NCBI RefSeq assembly: GCF_018449545.1
Contig: NZ_JAAVUR010000015.1
Location: 62,001 to 126,000 of the forward strand
Direction: 5' to 3'
From: Granulicella sp. dw_53
GTDB taxonomy: Bacteria > Acidobacteriota > Terriglobia > Terriglobales > Acidobacteriaceae
Length of the DNA: 64,000 nt
Under the pieces are notes generated by a model, which saw only the letters and a list, made by a program, of their open reading frames with translations, was not told the DNA's origin and did no database searches. Position 1 is the first letter of the stretch. Each line of letters opens with the position of its first letter. Shown here piece after piece: positions 29,135-37,839 of this stretch. Position numbers and translations under genes: made by a program.

Positions 29135-29865
29135 AGAGGCAGGCCGGGCTGGGAACGATCTTGGTCGCTGCTTTGACGTTTTGTAGTGGCGCGAGTGCGA
29201 GTGGGATGTTGCAGAGCGCTGCGGCGAGTGGTGCTTCGACTCCTGCTCCCTCCAGCTCTCCGACGGTGACGTTTGATTTCGACCGGAACGGTCTGCAGGT
29301 GCCTCGTTTTACGATTGTGTTGCATGAGGATGGCAGCGGCACGTATCAGGCGGAAGAGGCGGAGCGGCGGTCGGCGGATTCGGTGCTGCAGCAGGTGAGC
29401 GTGAAGAAGATCGACCGCACGATCAGCTTGACGGCGGAGACGACGGCGAAGATCTTTCAGGCGGCACGGGCGCTGAATCACTTCAATCTCTTCTGCGGGA
29501 CCAAGGCAAAGAACATCGCCGATACGGGCAAGAAGACGCTCACTTATAGCGGGGCGGATGGCGCGGGGAGTTGCACCTATAACTACTCGGACGAGAAGGG
29601 TGTGAGCACGTTGACCGATACCTTCTACGCGATCGCGTACACGATGGACGTGGGGCGCAGGCTGGACTTCGAGCGGCGATTCGACCGGTTGGGGCTGGAT
29701 GCGGAGATGCTCGCTCTGGAGCATGCGGTGGAGGCGAAGAACGCGCTGGAGCTGGGGAATATATCGGTGACGCTACGCAAAATCGCGGACGATTCTGAGC
29801 TGATGCAGCGGGTGCGGATGAAGGCGGCGAAGATGCTGGAGCAGAACGCTCCGGCTGCGCAGTAG
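29131..29865 (+). CDS. secreted protein of unknown function, coupled to ruvC
   Basis: A 244-residue protein starting at TTG (TTGAAGAGG) overlapping the ruvC stop. A signal peptide covers about residues 1-23 (LVAALTFCSGASAS). The mature part includes VPRFTIVLHEDGSGTYQAEE, a stretch KIFQAARALNHFNLFCGTK, and two cysteines that could form a disulfide (FCGTK and GSCTYNY). A helical C-terminus (MRVRMKAAKMLEQ-like) follows. No family is recognised; periplasmic or outer-membrane location is inferred from the signal. Confidence 0.68.
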   Translation: MKRQAGLGTILVAALTFCSGASASGMLQSAAASGASTPAPSSSPTVTFDFDRNGLQVPRFTIVLHEDGSGTYQAEEAERRSADSVLQQVSVKKIDRTISLTAETTAKIFQAARALNHFNLFCGTKAKNIADTGKKTLTYSGADGAGSCTYNYSDEKGVSTLTDTFYAIAYTMDVGRRLDFERRFDRLGLDAEMLALEHAVEAKNALELGNISVTLRKIADDSELMQRVRMKAAKMLEQNAPAAQ

Positions 29866-29889
29866 CTCGCGGGTGCTGGTCGTTTCGGT

Positions 29890-30702
29890 TTAATTTTCTT
29901 TCTGAATACTGTTGAGGGCGCGGTATAGCTCGGCCATGGGTTCCAAGGCGAGGCCTTCGGCTCGGGCCTGCTCGGGGATGGAGTGCGGCCACGCTTGAGC
30001 GAGAGCCTCCGGGGTGTGGCCTGCGGAGCGGAGGTTGTTGCGCAGGGTCTTGCGTTTCTGGCTGAAGCACTGGCGGAGGAAGGCGTCGAAGCCTGCGGCG
30101 TCCACACCAAGCTCTGTAAAGCGGGGTGCGAACTCCAGGCGCAGGACGGTGGAGAAGACGTCGGGCGGAGGAGAGAAGGCGGTTGGCGGCAGGGTGAAGA
30201 GGGAGGCGACCTGGGCGTTCATCTGGGCGGTGGCCGATAGCAGGCCGTAGTCGCGGACTCCCGGGGCTGCGGCGACGCGTTCGGCGACCTCGCGCTGCAT
30301 CATGAGGACTGCCCGGGCGACGCGGCCGGCGGAGCCTGCGGTGAAGAGTTTGAGCAGGATATCGGATGTGATGTAGTAGGGCAGGTTGCCGATGACATCG
30401 GCGGTTTCGCCGGCTGGGATCAAGGCTTCGAGGTCGGCCTCGAGGACATCGGCCTCGATTATTTCGACATTTTTGCGGTCGCGGAAGCGGAAGGTAAGCT
30501 CGGCTGCGAGAGAATGGTCGAGTTCGATGGCGATGAGGTGTTGGGCGCGCCCGGCGAGGATGTCGGTAATCGCGCCGTGTCCGGGCCCGATCTCGATGAC
30601 GGTGCGCTGCGTGATGTCGCCGAGGGCATCGGCGATGGCGTGACGAGCAGAGTCGTCGACGAGGAAGTTCTGTCCGAGCTTCGGCTTAGGGGGCATGTGC
30701 AT
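29890..30702 (-). CDS. rsmA: 16S rRNA dimethyltransferase RsmA (KsgA)
   Basis: A 270-residue methyltransferase that dimethylates two adjacent adenines near the 3' end of 16S rRNA. PKLGQNFLVDDSARH is the family N-terminus. The SAM-binding motif is EIGPGHGAITDIL, and the catalytic motif NLPYYITSDIL is intact. The frame is open to 30903, but the start at 30702 (or 30696) fits. It is divergent from glgA with about 94 bases between. Confidence 0.94.
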   Translation of the reverse strand: MHMPPKPKLGQNFLVDDSARHAIADALGDITQRTVIEIGPGHGAITDILAGRAQHLIAIELDHSLAAELTFRFRDRKNVEIIEADVLEADLEALIPAGETADVIGNLPYYITSDILLKLFTAGSAGRVARAVLMMQREVAERVAAAPGVRDYGLLSATAQMNAQVASLFTLPPTAFSPPPDVFSTVLRLEFAPRFTELGVDAAGFDAFLRQCFSQKRKTLRNNLRSAGHTPEALAQAWPHSIPEQARAEGLALEPMAELYRALNSIQKEN

Positions 30703-30796
30703 CCAATCGTGGAACGGCTTGTATAGACTAACGGTTTGGCCGGGAAGATGGCGTGGATGTATGCCAAAGAGCTCCCGGCAGGATAGAGGATGAAGG

Positions 30797-32245
30797 ATGC
30801 ATATTGTATTTGCGGCCTCGGAGTGCACACCATGGGCGAAGACCGGCGGTTTGGCAGATGTAGTGGGAGTTCTTCCGAGGGCGCTGGTCAAGCTCGGGCA
30901 CAAGGTCAGCGTGTTTCTTCCGTACTACCGGCAGGTAGCCAAGGCGGTGTCGGATGCACCGATCGTACTGGCCAGCGTTACGATTCCGTTTCCTTCCTAT
31001 AACCGCTTTGTCCGGATTCTGGATGGCGGGGTGCAAGAGGGTGTGCAGCATTATTTTGTGGACTCGCCGGAGATGTTCGACCGGGAGAGCTTCTATGGGA
31101 CGCCGTCGGGGGATTATTGGGACAATGCGGAGCGGTTCGGGCTGTTCAGCCGGGCGGTAATCGAAGCGACGAAGGTGCTGGGTGTGCCGGATGTCTTCCA
31201 TGTGCATGACTGGCAGGCGGCGATGATCGCGGTGCTGCTGCGCTCGACGTACTACTTCGATCCGGTGATGCGCAGAGTTCCGGTGGTGTTGACGATCCAT
31301 AATGCGGGCTATCAGGGGTGGTTTCCGCCGCGGACTACGGAGTTGCTGCTGTTGCCTTGGGATATGTTCACCTTCCAGAAGTTGGAGCAGAACGATACGC
31401 TGAACTTCCTGAAGGGCGGTATCGTGTACGCCGATGCGATTACGACCGTCAGCAAGAAGTACTCCGAAGAGATCCAGACGGCGGAGTTTGGCAACGGCTT
31501 GCAGGATGTGCTGAGGGGACGCAGCGGGGATTTGTTTGGAATTTTGAACGGTGTCGACTATGACGAGTGGAACCCGGCGACGGACTCGCACATCGCGGCG
31601 CACTACACCATGGACAAGCTGGACGGCAAGAAGGAGTGCCGGCGCGATCTGTTGCATGCCTTCGGATTGCAGGGTATCTCCGATGAGACGGCGGTGATCG
31701 GGGTGGTATCGCGGTTTGCGACGCAGAAGGGCTTCGACTTCATCGTGGAGATTATGGACCGGCTGGTGCAGCATGACATGGTGCTGGTGATCATCGGCAA
31801 TGGCGAGGAGTACTACGAGCGCCTTCTGACGGAGATGGCGGGGCGTTATCCGGATAAGGTACGGGTGCAGGTGAAGTACGACAATGTGCTGGCGCATAAG
31901 ATCGAGGCTGGGGCGGATATGTTCCTGATGCCGTCGCGCTATGAGCCCTGCGGGTTGAACCAGATCTACAGCTTGAAGTATGGGACGATTCCGGTGGTGC
32001 GGGCGACGGGAGGCCTCGAAGATACGATCGACGAGCAGCCGTTCGGAGGAGGCAACGGATTCAAGTTCTGGGGCTATAGTCCTTGGGCTTTGATGGATGC
32101 ATTGGAGCGGGCGCTGGGGACCTTCAAGAATAAAGATGAGTGGACTCGGATGATGCGGCGCGGCATGGCGCAGGACTTCTCCTGGGAGAAGCCGGCGCAC
32201 GAGTATGTTCGGGTTTATGAACGGGTGATCGAGAACCGCAGTTGA
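30797..32245 (+). CDS. glgA: glycogen synthase
   Basis: A 482-residue GT5 enzyme transferring glucose from ADP-glucose to glycogen. The ADP-glucose motif KTGGLADVVG is at residues 15-24. FHVHDWQAA, HNAGYQG and the C-terminal half with RYEPCGLNQIYSLKYGTIPVVRATGGL are characteristic. Length is normal. No other glycogen gene is adjacent. A perfect 11-bp hairpin lies 26 bases after the stop. Confidence 0.95.
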   Translation: MHIVFAASECTPWAKTGGLADVVGVLPRALVKLGHKVSVFLPYYRQVAKAVSDAPIVLASVTIPFPSYNRFVRILDGGVQEGVQHYFVDSPEMFDRESFYGTPSGDYWDNAERFGLFSRAVIEATKVLGVPDVFHVHDWQAAMIAVLLRSTYYFDPVMRRVPVVLTIHNAGYQGWFPPRTTELLLLPWDMFTFQKLEQNDTLNFLKGGIVYADAITTVSKKYSEEIQTAEFGNGLQDVLRGRSGDLFGILNGVDYDEWNPATDSHIAAHYTMDKLDGKKECRRDLLHAFGLQGISDETAVIGVVSRFATQKGFDFIVEIMDRLVQHDMVLVIIGNGEEYYERLLTEMAGRYPDKVRVQVKYDNVLAHKIEAGADMFLMPSRYEPCGLNQIYSLKYGTIPVVRATGGLEDTIDEQPFGGGNGFKFWGYSPWALMDALERALGTFKNKDEWTRMMRRGMAQDFSWEKPAHEYVRVYERVIENRS

Positions 32246-32270
32246 TGGGATTGTCGTGGAAAATTGGGGC

Positions 32271-32302
32271 TCGGTCTCTGGTGAGAATTCGCCAGAGACC
32301 GA
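32271..32302 (+). terminator. hairpin after glgA
   Basis: A perfect 11-bp stem TCGGTCTCTGG/CCAGAGACCGA around a 10-base loop. No T-tract follows directly, so it may be a rho-dependent or mRNA-protecting structure. The rest of the 32246-32628 gap shows only the promoter below. Confidence 0.55.
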
Positions 32303-32356
32303 ACTCCTAGGCCATGTTTTCGGAAGTAATCAGGGGTGTTCCCTAAAACTGAATGC

Positions 32357-32386
32357 TTGACAAGGCTTGCGTGCTCTTCTGATACT
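32357..32386 (+). promoter_or_regulatory. possible sigma-70 promoter
   Basis: TTGACA at 32357-32362 is followed after 18 bases by GATACT (32381-32386). It would drive the membrane regulator gene from about 240 bases upstream. Confidence 0.4.
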
Positions 32387-32628
32387 GTCGCTATGTGCGC
32401 ATTCAACTCGAGGATCGCGTGACCGCGTTCCGTCGGCCTCCCAATGAGTTCATCCAAGGGATTCGGCATTTGGTCCAGGGTGACGGCCCACTATTCCCAT
32501 CGTTTTTGAATCTATTCCAGAGATATCAACCTAAAATGTGTGTAGTTCGATTTGCGATAGGCGCTCATCACCCTCTAGTCCGTACAGCATAGAAGCGAAA
32601 TGCTAGATTTTTGTTCATTGGATTCACT

Positions 32629-33939
32629 ATGCTTAAATATGAAGCGACGGATGGTCCCAGCGTGGAGTTCAGCGCCGAGGCGATCCGCCAGCAGTTGGAC
32701 CTGTTAGTCCAAGATCAAGGTTTTCGATCCAGTAAGAGATCGGTCCAATTTCTTACCTACGTTGTAGAGCAGACCCTGAAGGGTTCGGCTGACCAGATCA
32801 AAGAACGCACCATCGGGGTGGAGGTCTTTGGGCGGGAGCCTTCCTACGATACGAACGTCGACCATGTGGTGCGTACGGCGGCTGTCGAACTTCGCAAGAG
32901 ACTTGCCACATACTATGACGAGGAGCGGCATCGGTCCGAACTGCGGATGAGCCTGGTGCCGGGCTCTTATATTCCAAGGTTTACACTGCCTCCGCAAGCG
33001 CCTCCGGTGGTATCGAAGGTGGCTGGGAGTTCGGAAGCGGCTCATTTCTCTTTTCAGATTTCGCCTCATGACGTGGAACCCGAGGTTGCGGTTGCCCAGG
33101 ATTTGCCTCCGGCGCCGGTAAACCTGCTGAGCCGTATGGGGCTCAGGGTGGGTTTTGGCGTGGTGGCGTTGCTGATTCTGGTCCTGACGGCGGGGTACGG
33201 GTATGCCCGGCTGCATTCGAGGAACGATTCGGATCTGTTCTGGATGCCGGTGCTGGAGTCTCCCGGATCGGTGCTGCTTGCGGTCGGTAATGTGCCGAAT
33301 GGGCCTCCGACGCCCTCCGCGCCGGAGGGGGATCAGGGGACGTCGATCCCCATCGTCCATAAGACCAGTGCGCTGACTGTGCCGTTCTCGGATGCGGTGA
33401 CGTTTGCCCATGTGTTCGCGATTTTGCAGTCGCATGGGAAGAAGGTCATCATCCGGAAGGAGGGATTGACCTCTTTTTCGGATCTTCGGGAGGGGCCTGT
33501 GGTGCTGATTGGCGCCTTCAACAATGAGTGGAGCCTGCGCCTTACGCGGCAACTGCAATATACGTTGGCTCTGGACGATCAGAGACACGTTATCTATATA
33601 AGGGATGCCAAGAATCCGACGGCTCGAAATTGGAGCTGGGCGACGGACCAGGCCACCGGTCAACAGGGCAGGGCGGACGGGCCTGCGGTTCAGGACTATG
33701 CCCTCATCTCCAGGATATGGAACTCCGAGACGGGGCATGTGGTGATCATCATCGGCGGACTTTATACGTATGGCACGGAGGCGGCTGGGGAGCTCCTCAG
33801 CGATGCCCAGTTGATGCGGGAGGTGGCGAAGGTGGCGCCACTGGCAGACCCTCATCGAAATCTCCAGATTGTGCTGGGCACCACGGTGACCGACAACACT
33901 CCTGGACCACCCCGCGTTCTGGCGGTCTCCGCAGAATAA
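32629..33939 (+). CDS. membrane-anchored regulator-like protein
   Basis: A 436-residue protein with one transmembrane helix at about residues 173-192. The cytoplasmic N-terminal part (residues 20-120: SSKRSVQFLTYVVEQTL, IKERTIGVEVFGREPSYDTN, HVVRTAAVELRKRLATYY, PGSYIPRF) is a type I associate with acidobacterial one-component regulators that have winged-helix-like N-termini. The part outside the membrane (200-436) has alternating strands and helices, VVLIGAFNNEWSLRL and HVVIIIGGLYTYGTEAAG, and no enzyme motif. It lies immediately upstream of the TonB receptor, so a CadC-like sensor for the xylan locus is possible. DNA binding is inferred, not seen. Confidence 0.6.
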   Translation: MLKYEATDGPSVEFSAEAIRQQLDLLVQDQGFRSSKRSVQFLTYVVEQTLKGSADQIKERTIGVEVFGREPSYDTNVDHVVRTAAVELRKRLATYYDEERHRSELRMSLVPGSYIPRFTLPPQAPPVVSKVAGSSEAAHFSFQISPHDVEPEVAVAQDLPPAPVNLLSRMGLRVGFGVVALLILVLTAGYGYARLHSRNDSDLFWMPVLESPGSVLLAVGNVPNGPPTPSAPEGDQGTSIPIVHKTSALTVPFSDAVTFAHVFAILQSHGKKVIIRKEGLTSFSDLREGPVVLIGAFNNEWSLRLTRQLQYTLALDDQRHVIYIRDAKNPTARNWSWATDQATGQQGRADGPAVQDYALISRIWNSETGHVVIIIGGLYTYGTEAAGELLSDAQLMREVAKVAPLADPHRNLQIVLGTTVTDNTPGPPRVLAVSAE

Positions 33940-33992
33940 AATGACGCCCGTCCTGGGTGTCCAAATCTGAGTCGAAAAGCGAAAACTCCCCG

Positions 33993-34032
33993 TATTTCTC
34001 AATTCCTGACGGTCAGGAACCGTACCTGTCTA
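33993..34032 (+). promoter_or_regulatory. shared palindromic element upstream of the TonB receptor
   Basis: TTCCTGAC-G-GTCAGGAA (34003-34019) is a perfect 8-1-8 palindrome. The flanks are also conserved: ATTTCTCA before it and CCGTACCTGTCT after it. The same element, in the same orientation relative to the gene, precedes the esterase gene (48671-48709). The distance to the receptor start codon is about 222 bases. The rest of the 33940-34241 gap holds no gene. Confidence 0.7.
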
Positions 34033-34241
34033 TTTTGTTGTCTCTTCGGCTCTGTAGAAACTCCACGCTTAGCTAAAACCCTTTTTCCGGTTGTGAAATT
34101 CGGGGCAAGGCGAGCCGGGAACGATCAAAAAGATCAGACCGTCCATCCAGTCGCGCCAGAGTCTGCCTGCGGGTCGTCCTGTCGCCGGACGGTTTCTGCT
34201 CAAAGTAAAGCTCCCGTAGGCACGATATTCAGGAGACCTCG

Positions 34242-37200
34242 ATGAAACACCGCAGCAAGTTGATTCACCTGTCCGCACTTTTGTGCGCCGTAGTCTTTCT
34301 TCTCCCGCTGTATGGATTTGCCCAGGGTCTGGCTCGGATCTCTGGAACTGTAACGGACCCCACCGGCGCCACTGTTCCGAATGCCACCGTGGTTGCCAGC
34401 CAGGTTGCTACCGGGGCCAAGACCTCGGTCACGGCGAACGGTGACGGCGCCTACGTCTTCCCTTCGCTGGTTCCGGGCGAGTACAGCATCGACGTCACCT
34501 CCACAGGCTTCTCCAGGTTTTTGCAGACGAACGTTACCCTGCAGGCTGATCAGGCGCTTACCGTCAACGTGATTCTGAAGATCGGCAGCAGTACGGAGAC
34601 GGTGAACGTCGACTCGGCTCCGCCCCAGGTGGATACCACCACGGGTACGCTCGCCCAGGTGATCGACGAGAAGCGGGTCAACGATCTTCCACTCAATGGC
34701 CGGAACGCCGCTGCCCTTACGACCCTGGTCCCGGGTGTGGTTAACGCCTCCAATCTGAATATCGATCAGGGTCAGACGAAGACCTTCCCTGGCGCGGTAA
34801 CGGTCACCATCAACGGGACCCGAGCCAATCAGGTGAACTACATGCTCGACGGCGGCAATAACGTCGATGAATATACGAATGTCAACGCTCCGTTTCCGTT
34901 CCCGGACGCACTGCAGGAGTTCAGCGTCCAGACGAGTAACTACAGCGCCGAGTACGGGCAGAACGCCGGCGCGGTGGTCAATATTGTCACCCGCAGCGGC
35001 GGAAACAAGTTTCACGGAGACGCGTTCGAGTACGTCCGCAACCGCGTCTTCAATGCCGCCAACTACTTCAGCTATGTGAACGGAGTCAAGACTGTCGATC
35101 CGCTGAAACGGAACCAGTTCGGCGGCACACTCAATGGCCCGGTGATCATTCCCCATCTGTACCACGGAGGGGACAAGACCTTCTTCTCCTTTGGCGTCCA
35201 GTCGACGCGCATTCGTACCAACGGCGTCAGCGGCACGGCGACCCTTCCCACACCGGCACAGCTTGCGGGAACCTTTACCGGTCTGGCCTCGCCCACCGCG
35301 ATCAGGAATCCCAAGACTCTGGCTCCCTACCCCTGCACTCCGACCGGCACCACCTTTACCTGCCAGGTCAATCCTGCCGATTTCAACCAGTCTTCGCTCG
35401 CGCTGCTCAAGTTCCTTCCCAAGATCACAGGAACCGACGGGACGGCCCAGTTCTTCCGGCCCGTCAATCAGAACTTTATCGAGTACCTTGGGCGTGTTGA
35501 CCAGGTCCTTAGCTCTAAGGATCGTCTCTCCCTGCGGTATTACTACGACAGCTTCGACAACGCTGGTGTCCTCGATACCACCAATCTACTCAGCTACTCT
35601 GACCAGGCTGGCATCCGATACCACAACGCTCTGATCTCTGAGACCCACACGTTCACGGACAAGCTGTTCAATACCATCATCGTGAGCTATCAGATCGAGA
35701 ATGCGAGTCGCGGTCCGGTCGCGGGGGCGCCCGATGTCAATGACCTGGGTGTCAATATCTGGCAACCAGCCTTCAAGCAGATCAACCAGATCCAACTCGT
35801 AAACTTCTTCACCATCGGGGATAACCCTGCGGCGACCTTCCGCCGTAATAACTACACGCTCGCCGACGATCTTCGCTGGGTCGTGGGGAACCACACGTTC
35901 GGCTTCGGCTTCCACGGAGAACTCGCCAAGGTGGACGTCGATAACCAGTTCCAGCAGCCGGGAGCCTTCAAGTTCGATAGCAACGCAACTATCGCCGATC
36001 CAATGGCCGACTACCTTCTGGGTGCACTTACGACCTTCCAGCAGGCCTCCGGGCAGTTCTTCAACAATCGCTACAAGGTGACCGGCTACTATGCGCAGGA
36101 TAGTTGGAAGGCCAGTCGACGCCTGACGTTGAACTTTGGCGTCCGATATGAGCCTTTCTTACCTCAGGAAGAGAAGCTTGGCCGCGAGGGAATGTTCAGC
36201 CCGGCTGCACGCGCTGCAGGACAGATCTCCACGACTCACCCGACCGCCCTTGCCGGACTACTCTTCCCGGGCGATATGGGCTTTGTTCACAATATGGTCG
36301 ATCCGGTCTATACCCACTTCATGCCGCGCCTGGGCTTTGCGTACGATGTCTTCGGCGATGGCAAGACCAGCCTTCGCGGTGGCATCGGGCAGTTCTATGA
36401 CACACGTCTGCCGGGAGTATTCAATAACATCTTCGCTAACTCGGTGCCTTATGTTGCATCGGTCAACGTTACGTATGCAGCGGCTAGTTTGGGCAACTTC
36501 TCTAACCCTTATGCGAACATCCCGGGCGGTAACGTATTTCCCGCACCGCAACCTCCGCCCGCCAACTACTTCACCACTGCAAACTACCAGAACTCCAGCT
36601 TCACCACATTCAATCCGAATACCTTTCGGATTCCTGTCACTTACTCATGGAATCTGGCGGTGGAGCAGCAACTGTCGAACACGATTTCAAGCCGCATCGC
36701 CTATGTTGCTTCGAAGAGCTCGCACCAGATCAATCCGACTGACATCAACCCTATCTACAATCAGGGCCCGAACGTCGGTCAGCGGGTCTTCGCTTCGACC
36801 AATAACGTCCAGAACTACACGCAGCAGATCGCGACTGTAGATACGGGTGGCAACGCTACATATCACTCGCTGCAGGCTTCGCTGCAGAAGCGGGTGACTA
36901 ACGGACTTACCGGGTTCCTGAACTACACCTGGTCCAAGGCGATTGATGATAACGCCTTCGGATCCTCTGTCACGGCTGTGGTTCCTGGTTCCTCGTATGT
37001 TCTTCCGGTCTACGAGCGCGACTACAAACGGCTCGATCGCGGCCCTTCGGACTACGATCACCGCAATGTGATCGCGATCTCGTACGTCTGGTTGCTCCCC
37101 AAGATGACGAATGGAAACTCTATCGTTCGTTACGTCGCGAACAATTGGCAGACGAACGGTATCTTCCAACTGCGTAGTGGCGATCCACTGACCGTTACCG

Positions 37201-37610
37201 GCGCGAATGTAAGCGGAACCGGGGTCAATCGTGATCGTGCCATCTGGAATGGGCAGAACCCATACGGTGGCAATGCATGTGCGTCAGTCTCCGCATCTTG
37301 CAAATCGTTCCTGAACCCGGCGAGCTTCTCGCAGAATCCTGCAGCCACGGTGAACGTGCCGCTCTCGTATGGAAATATCGTCAAAGGCAGCTTTGTTGGG
37401 CCGCGATTTACGTCCTGGGATGTAAGCCTTATGCGCTTGTTCCCAGTGCATGAAGGTACGCAGTTCCAGTTTCGTGCAGAGTACTTCAACGTGCTGAACC
37501 ATACGAATTTCATGGATCCACAGCTATCGCAGCCCAACACGGCCTTTGGCCGCATTACCCAGGCCAATGATCCTCGCATCGCGCAACTCTCCCTCAAGCT
37601 CCTCTTCTAG
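34242..37610 (+). CDS. Oar-like TonB-dependent receptor with carboxypeptidase regulatory domain
   Basis: A 1122-residue outer-membrane receptor for uptake of polymer fragments, powered through TonB. A signal peptide (1-28, ending YGFAQ) is followed by an Ig-like carboxypeptidase regulatory domain (GTVTDPTGATVPNATVV, about 33-115). The plug domain has VNDLPLNGRNAAALTTLVPGV and GGGNKFHGDAFEYVRN. A barrel of about 800 residues ends in the aromatic LSLKLLF. This is the acidobacterial counterpart of SusC. The start has CAGGAG upstream. The following xylan-degrading genes on the same strand suggest that it imports xylo-oligosaccharides, an inference from context. Confidence 0.92.
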   Translation: MKHRSKLIHLSALLCAVVFLLPLYGFAQGLARISGTVTDPTGATVPNATVVASQVATGAKTSVTANGDGAYVFPSLVPGEYSIDVTSTGFSRFLQTNVTLQADQALTVNVILKIGSSTETVNVDSAPPQVDTTTGTLAQVIDEKRVNDLPLNGRNAAALTTLVPGVVNASNLNIDQGQTKTFPGAVTVTINGTRANQVNYMLDGGNNVDEYTNVNAPFPFPDALQEFSVQTSNYSAEYGQNAGAVVNIVTRSGGNKFHGDAFEYVRNRVFNAANYFSYVNGVKTVDPLKRNQFGGTLNGPVIIPHLYHGGDKTFFSFGVQSTRIRTNGVSGTATLPTPAQLAGTFTGLASPTAIRNPKTLAPYPCTPTGTTFTCQVNPADFNQSSLALLKFLPKITGTDGTAQFFRPVNQNFIEYLGRVDQVLSSKDRLSLRYYYDSFDNAGVLDTTNLLSYSDQAGIRYHNALISETHTFTDKLFNTIIVSYQIENASRGPVAGAPDVNDLGVNIWQPAFKQINQIQLVNFFTIGDNPAATFRRNNYTLADDLRWVVGNHTFGFGFHGELAKVDVDNQFQQPGAFKFDSNATIADPMADYLLGALTTFQQASGQFFNNRYKVTGYYAQDSWKASRRLTLNFGVRYEPFLPQEEKLGREGMFSPAARAAGQISTTHPTALAGLLFPGDMGFVHNMVDPVYTHFMPRLGFAYDVFGDGKTSLRGGIGQFYDTRLPGVFNNIFANSVPYVASVNVTYAAASLGNFSNPYANIPGGNVFPAPQPPPANYFTTANYQNSSFTTFNPNTFRIPVTYSWNLAVEQQLSNTISSRIAYVASKSSHQINPTDINPIYNQGPNVGQRVFASTNNVQNYTQQIATVDTGGNATYHSLQASLQKRVTNGLTGFLNYTWSKAIDDNAFGSSVTAVVPGSSYVLPVYERDYKRLDRGPSDYDHRNVIAISYVWLLPKMTNGNSIVRYVANNWQTNGIFQLRSGDPLTVTGANVSGTGVNRDRAIWNGQNPYGGNACASVSASCKSFLNPASFSQNPAATVNVPLSYGNIVKGSFVGPRFTSWDVSLMRLFPVHEGTQFQFRAEYFNVLNHTNFMDPQLSQPNTAFGRITQANDPRIAQLSLKLLF

Positions 37611-37638
37611 GAGGTTGCTTGGACAAGGCGCTCTCAAA

Positions 37639-37685
37639 AGGGTCACAGCATGCTTCTCGGCACTGTGCTGTGGCCCTCTCCTTTC
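37639..37685 (+). terminator. hairpin after the TonB receptor gene
   Basis: AGGGTCACAGCA (37639-37650) pairs with TGCTGTGGCCCT (37666-37677) with one G-T pair, then CTCCTTTC. It may attenuate rather than stop transcription into the GH3 gene. Confidence 0.6.
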
Positions 37686-37839
37686 AATCCTATAAAGCAC
37701 GCTGACGAAGCGGATGCCGACGTCGAATTGGTATCGGTTATATCTTCAACTGCTGATGAGTTCAAGCGAGTTGCCCGTTGAGCCCAATGGCATGGGATAC
37801 GCTACTTCAGCGCGTTGGGCAGAGCACAAAAGGAAATCC

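Noticed and set aside
32395-32592. 65-codon frame between glgA and the regulator gene
   Set aside because: No ribosome-binding site, no recognisable similarity and odd composition; more likely part of the 5' leader.
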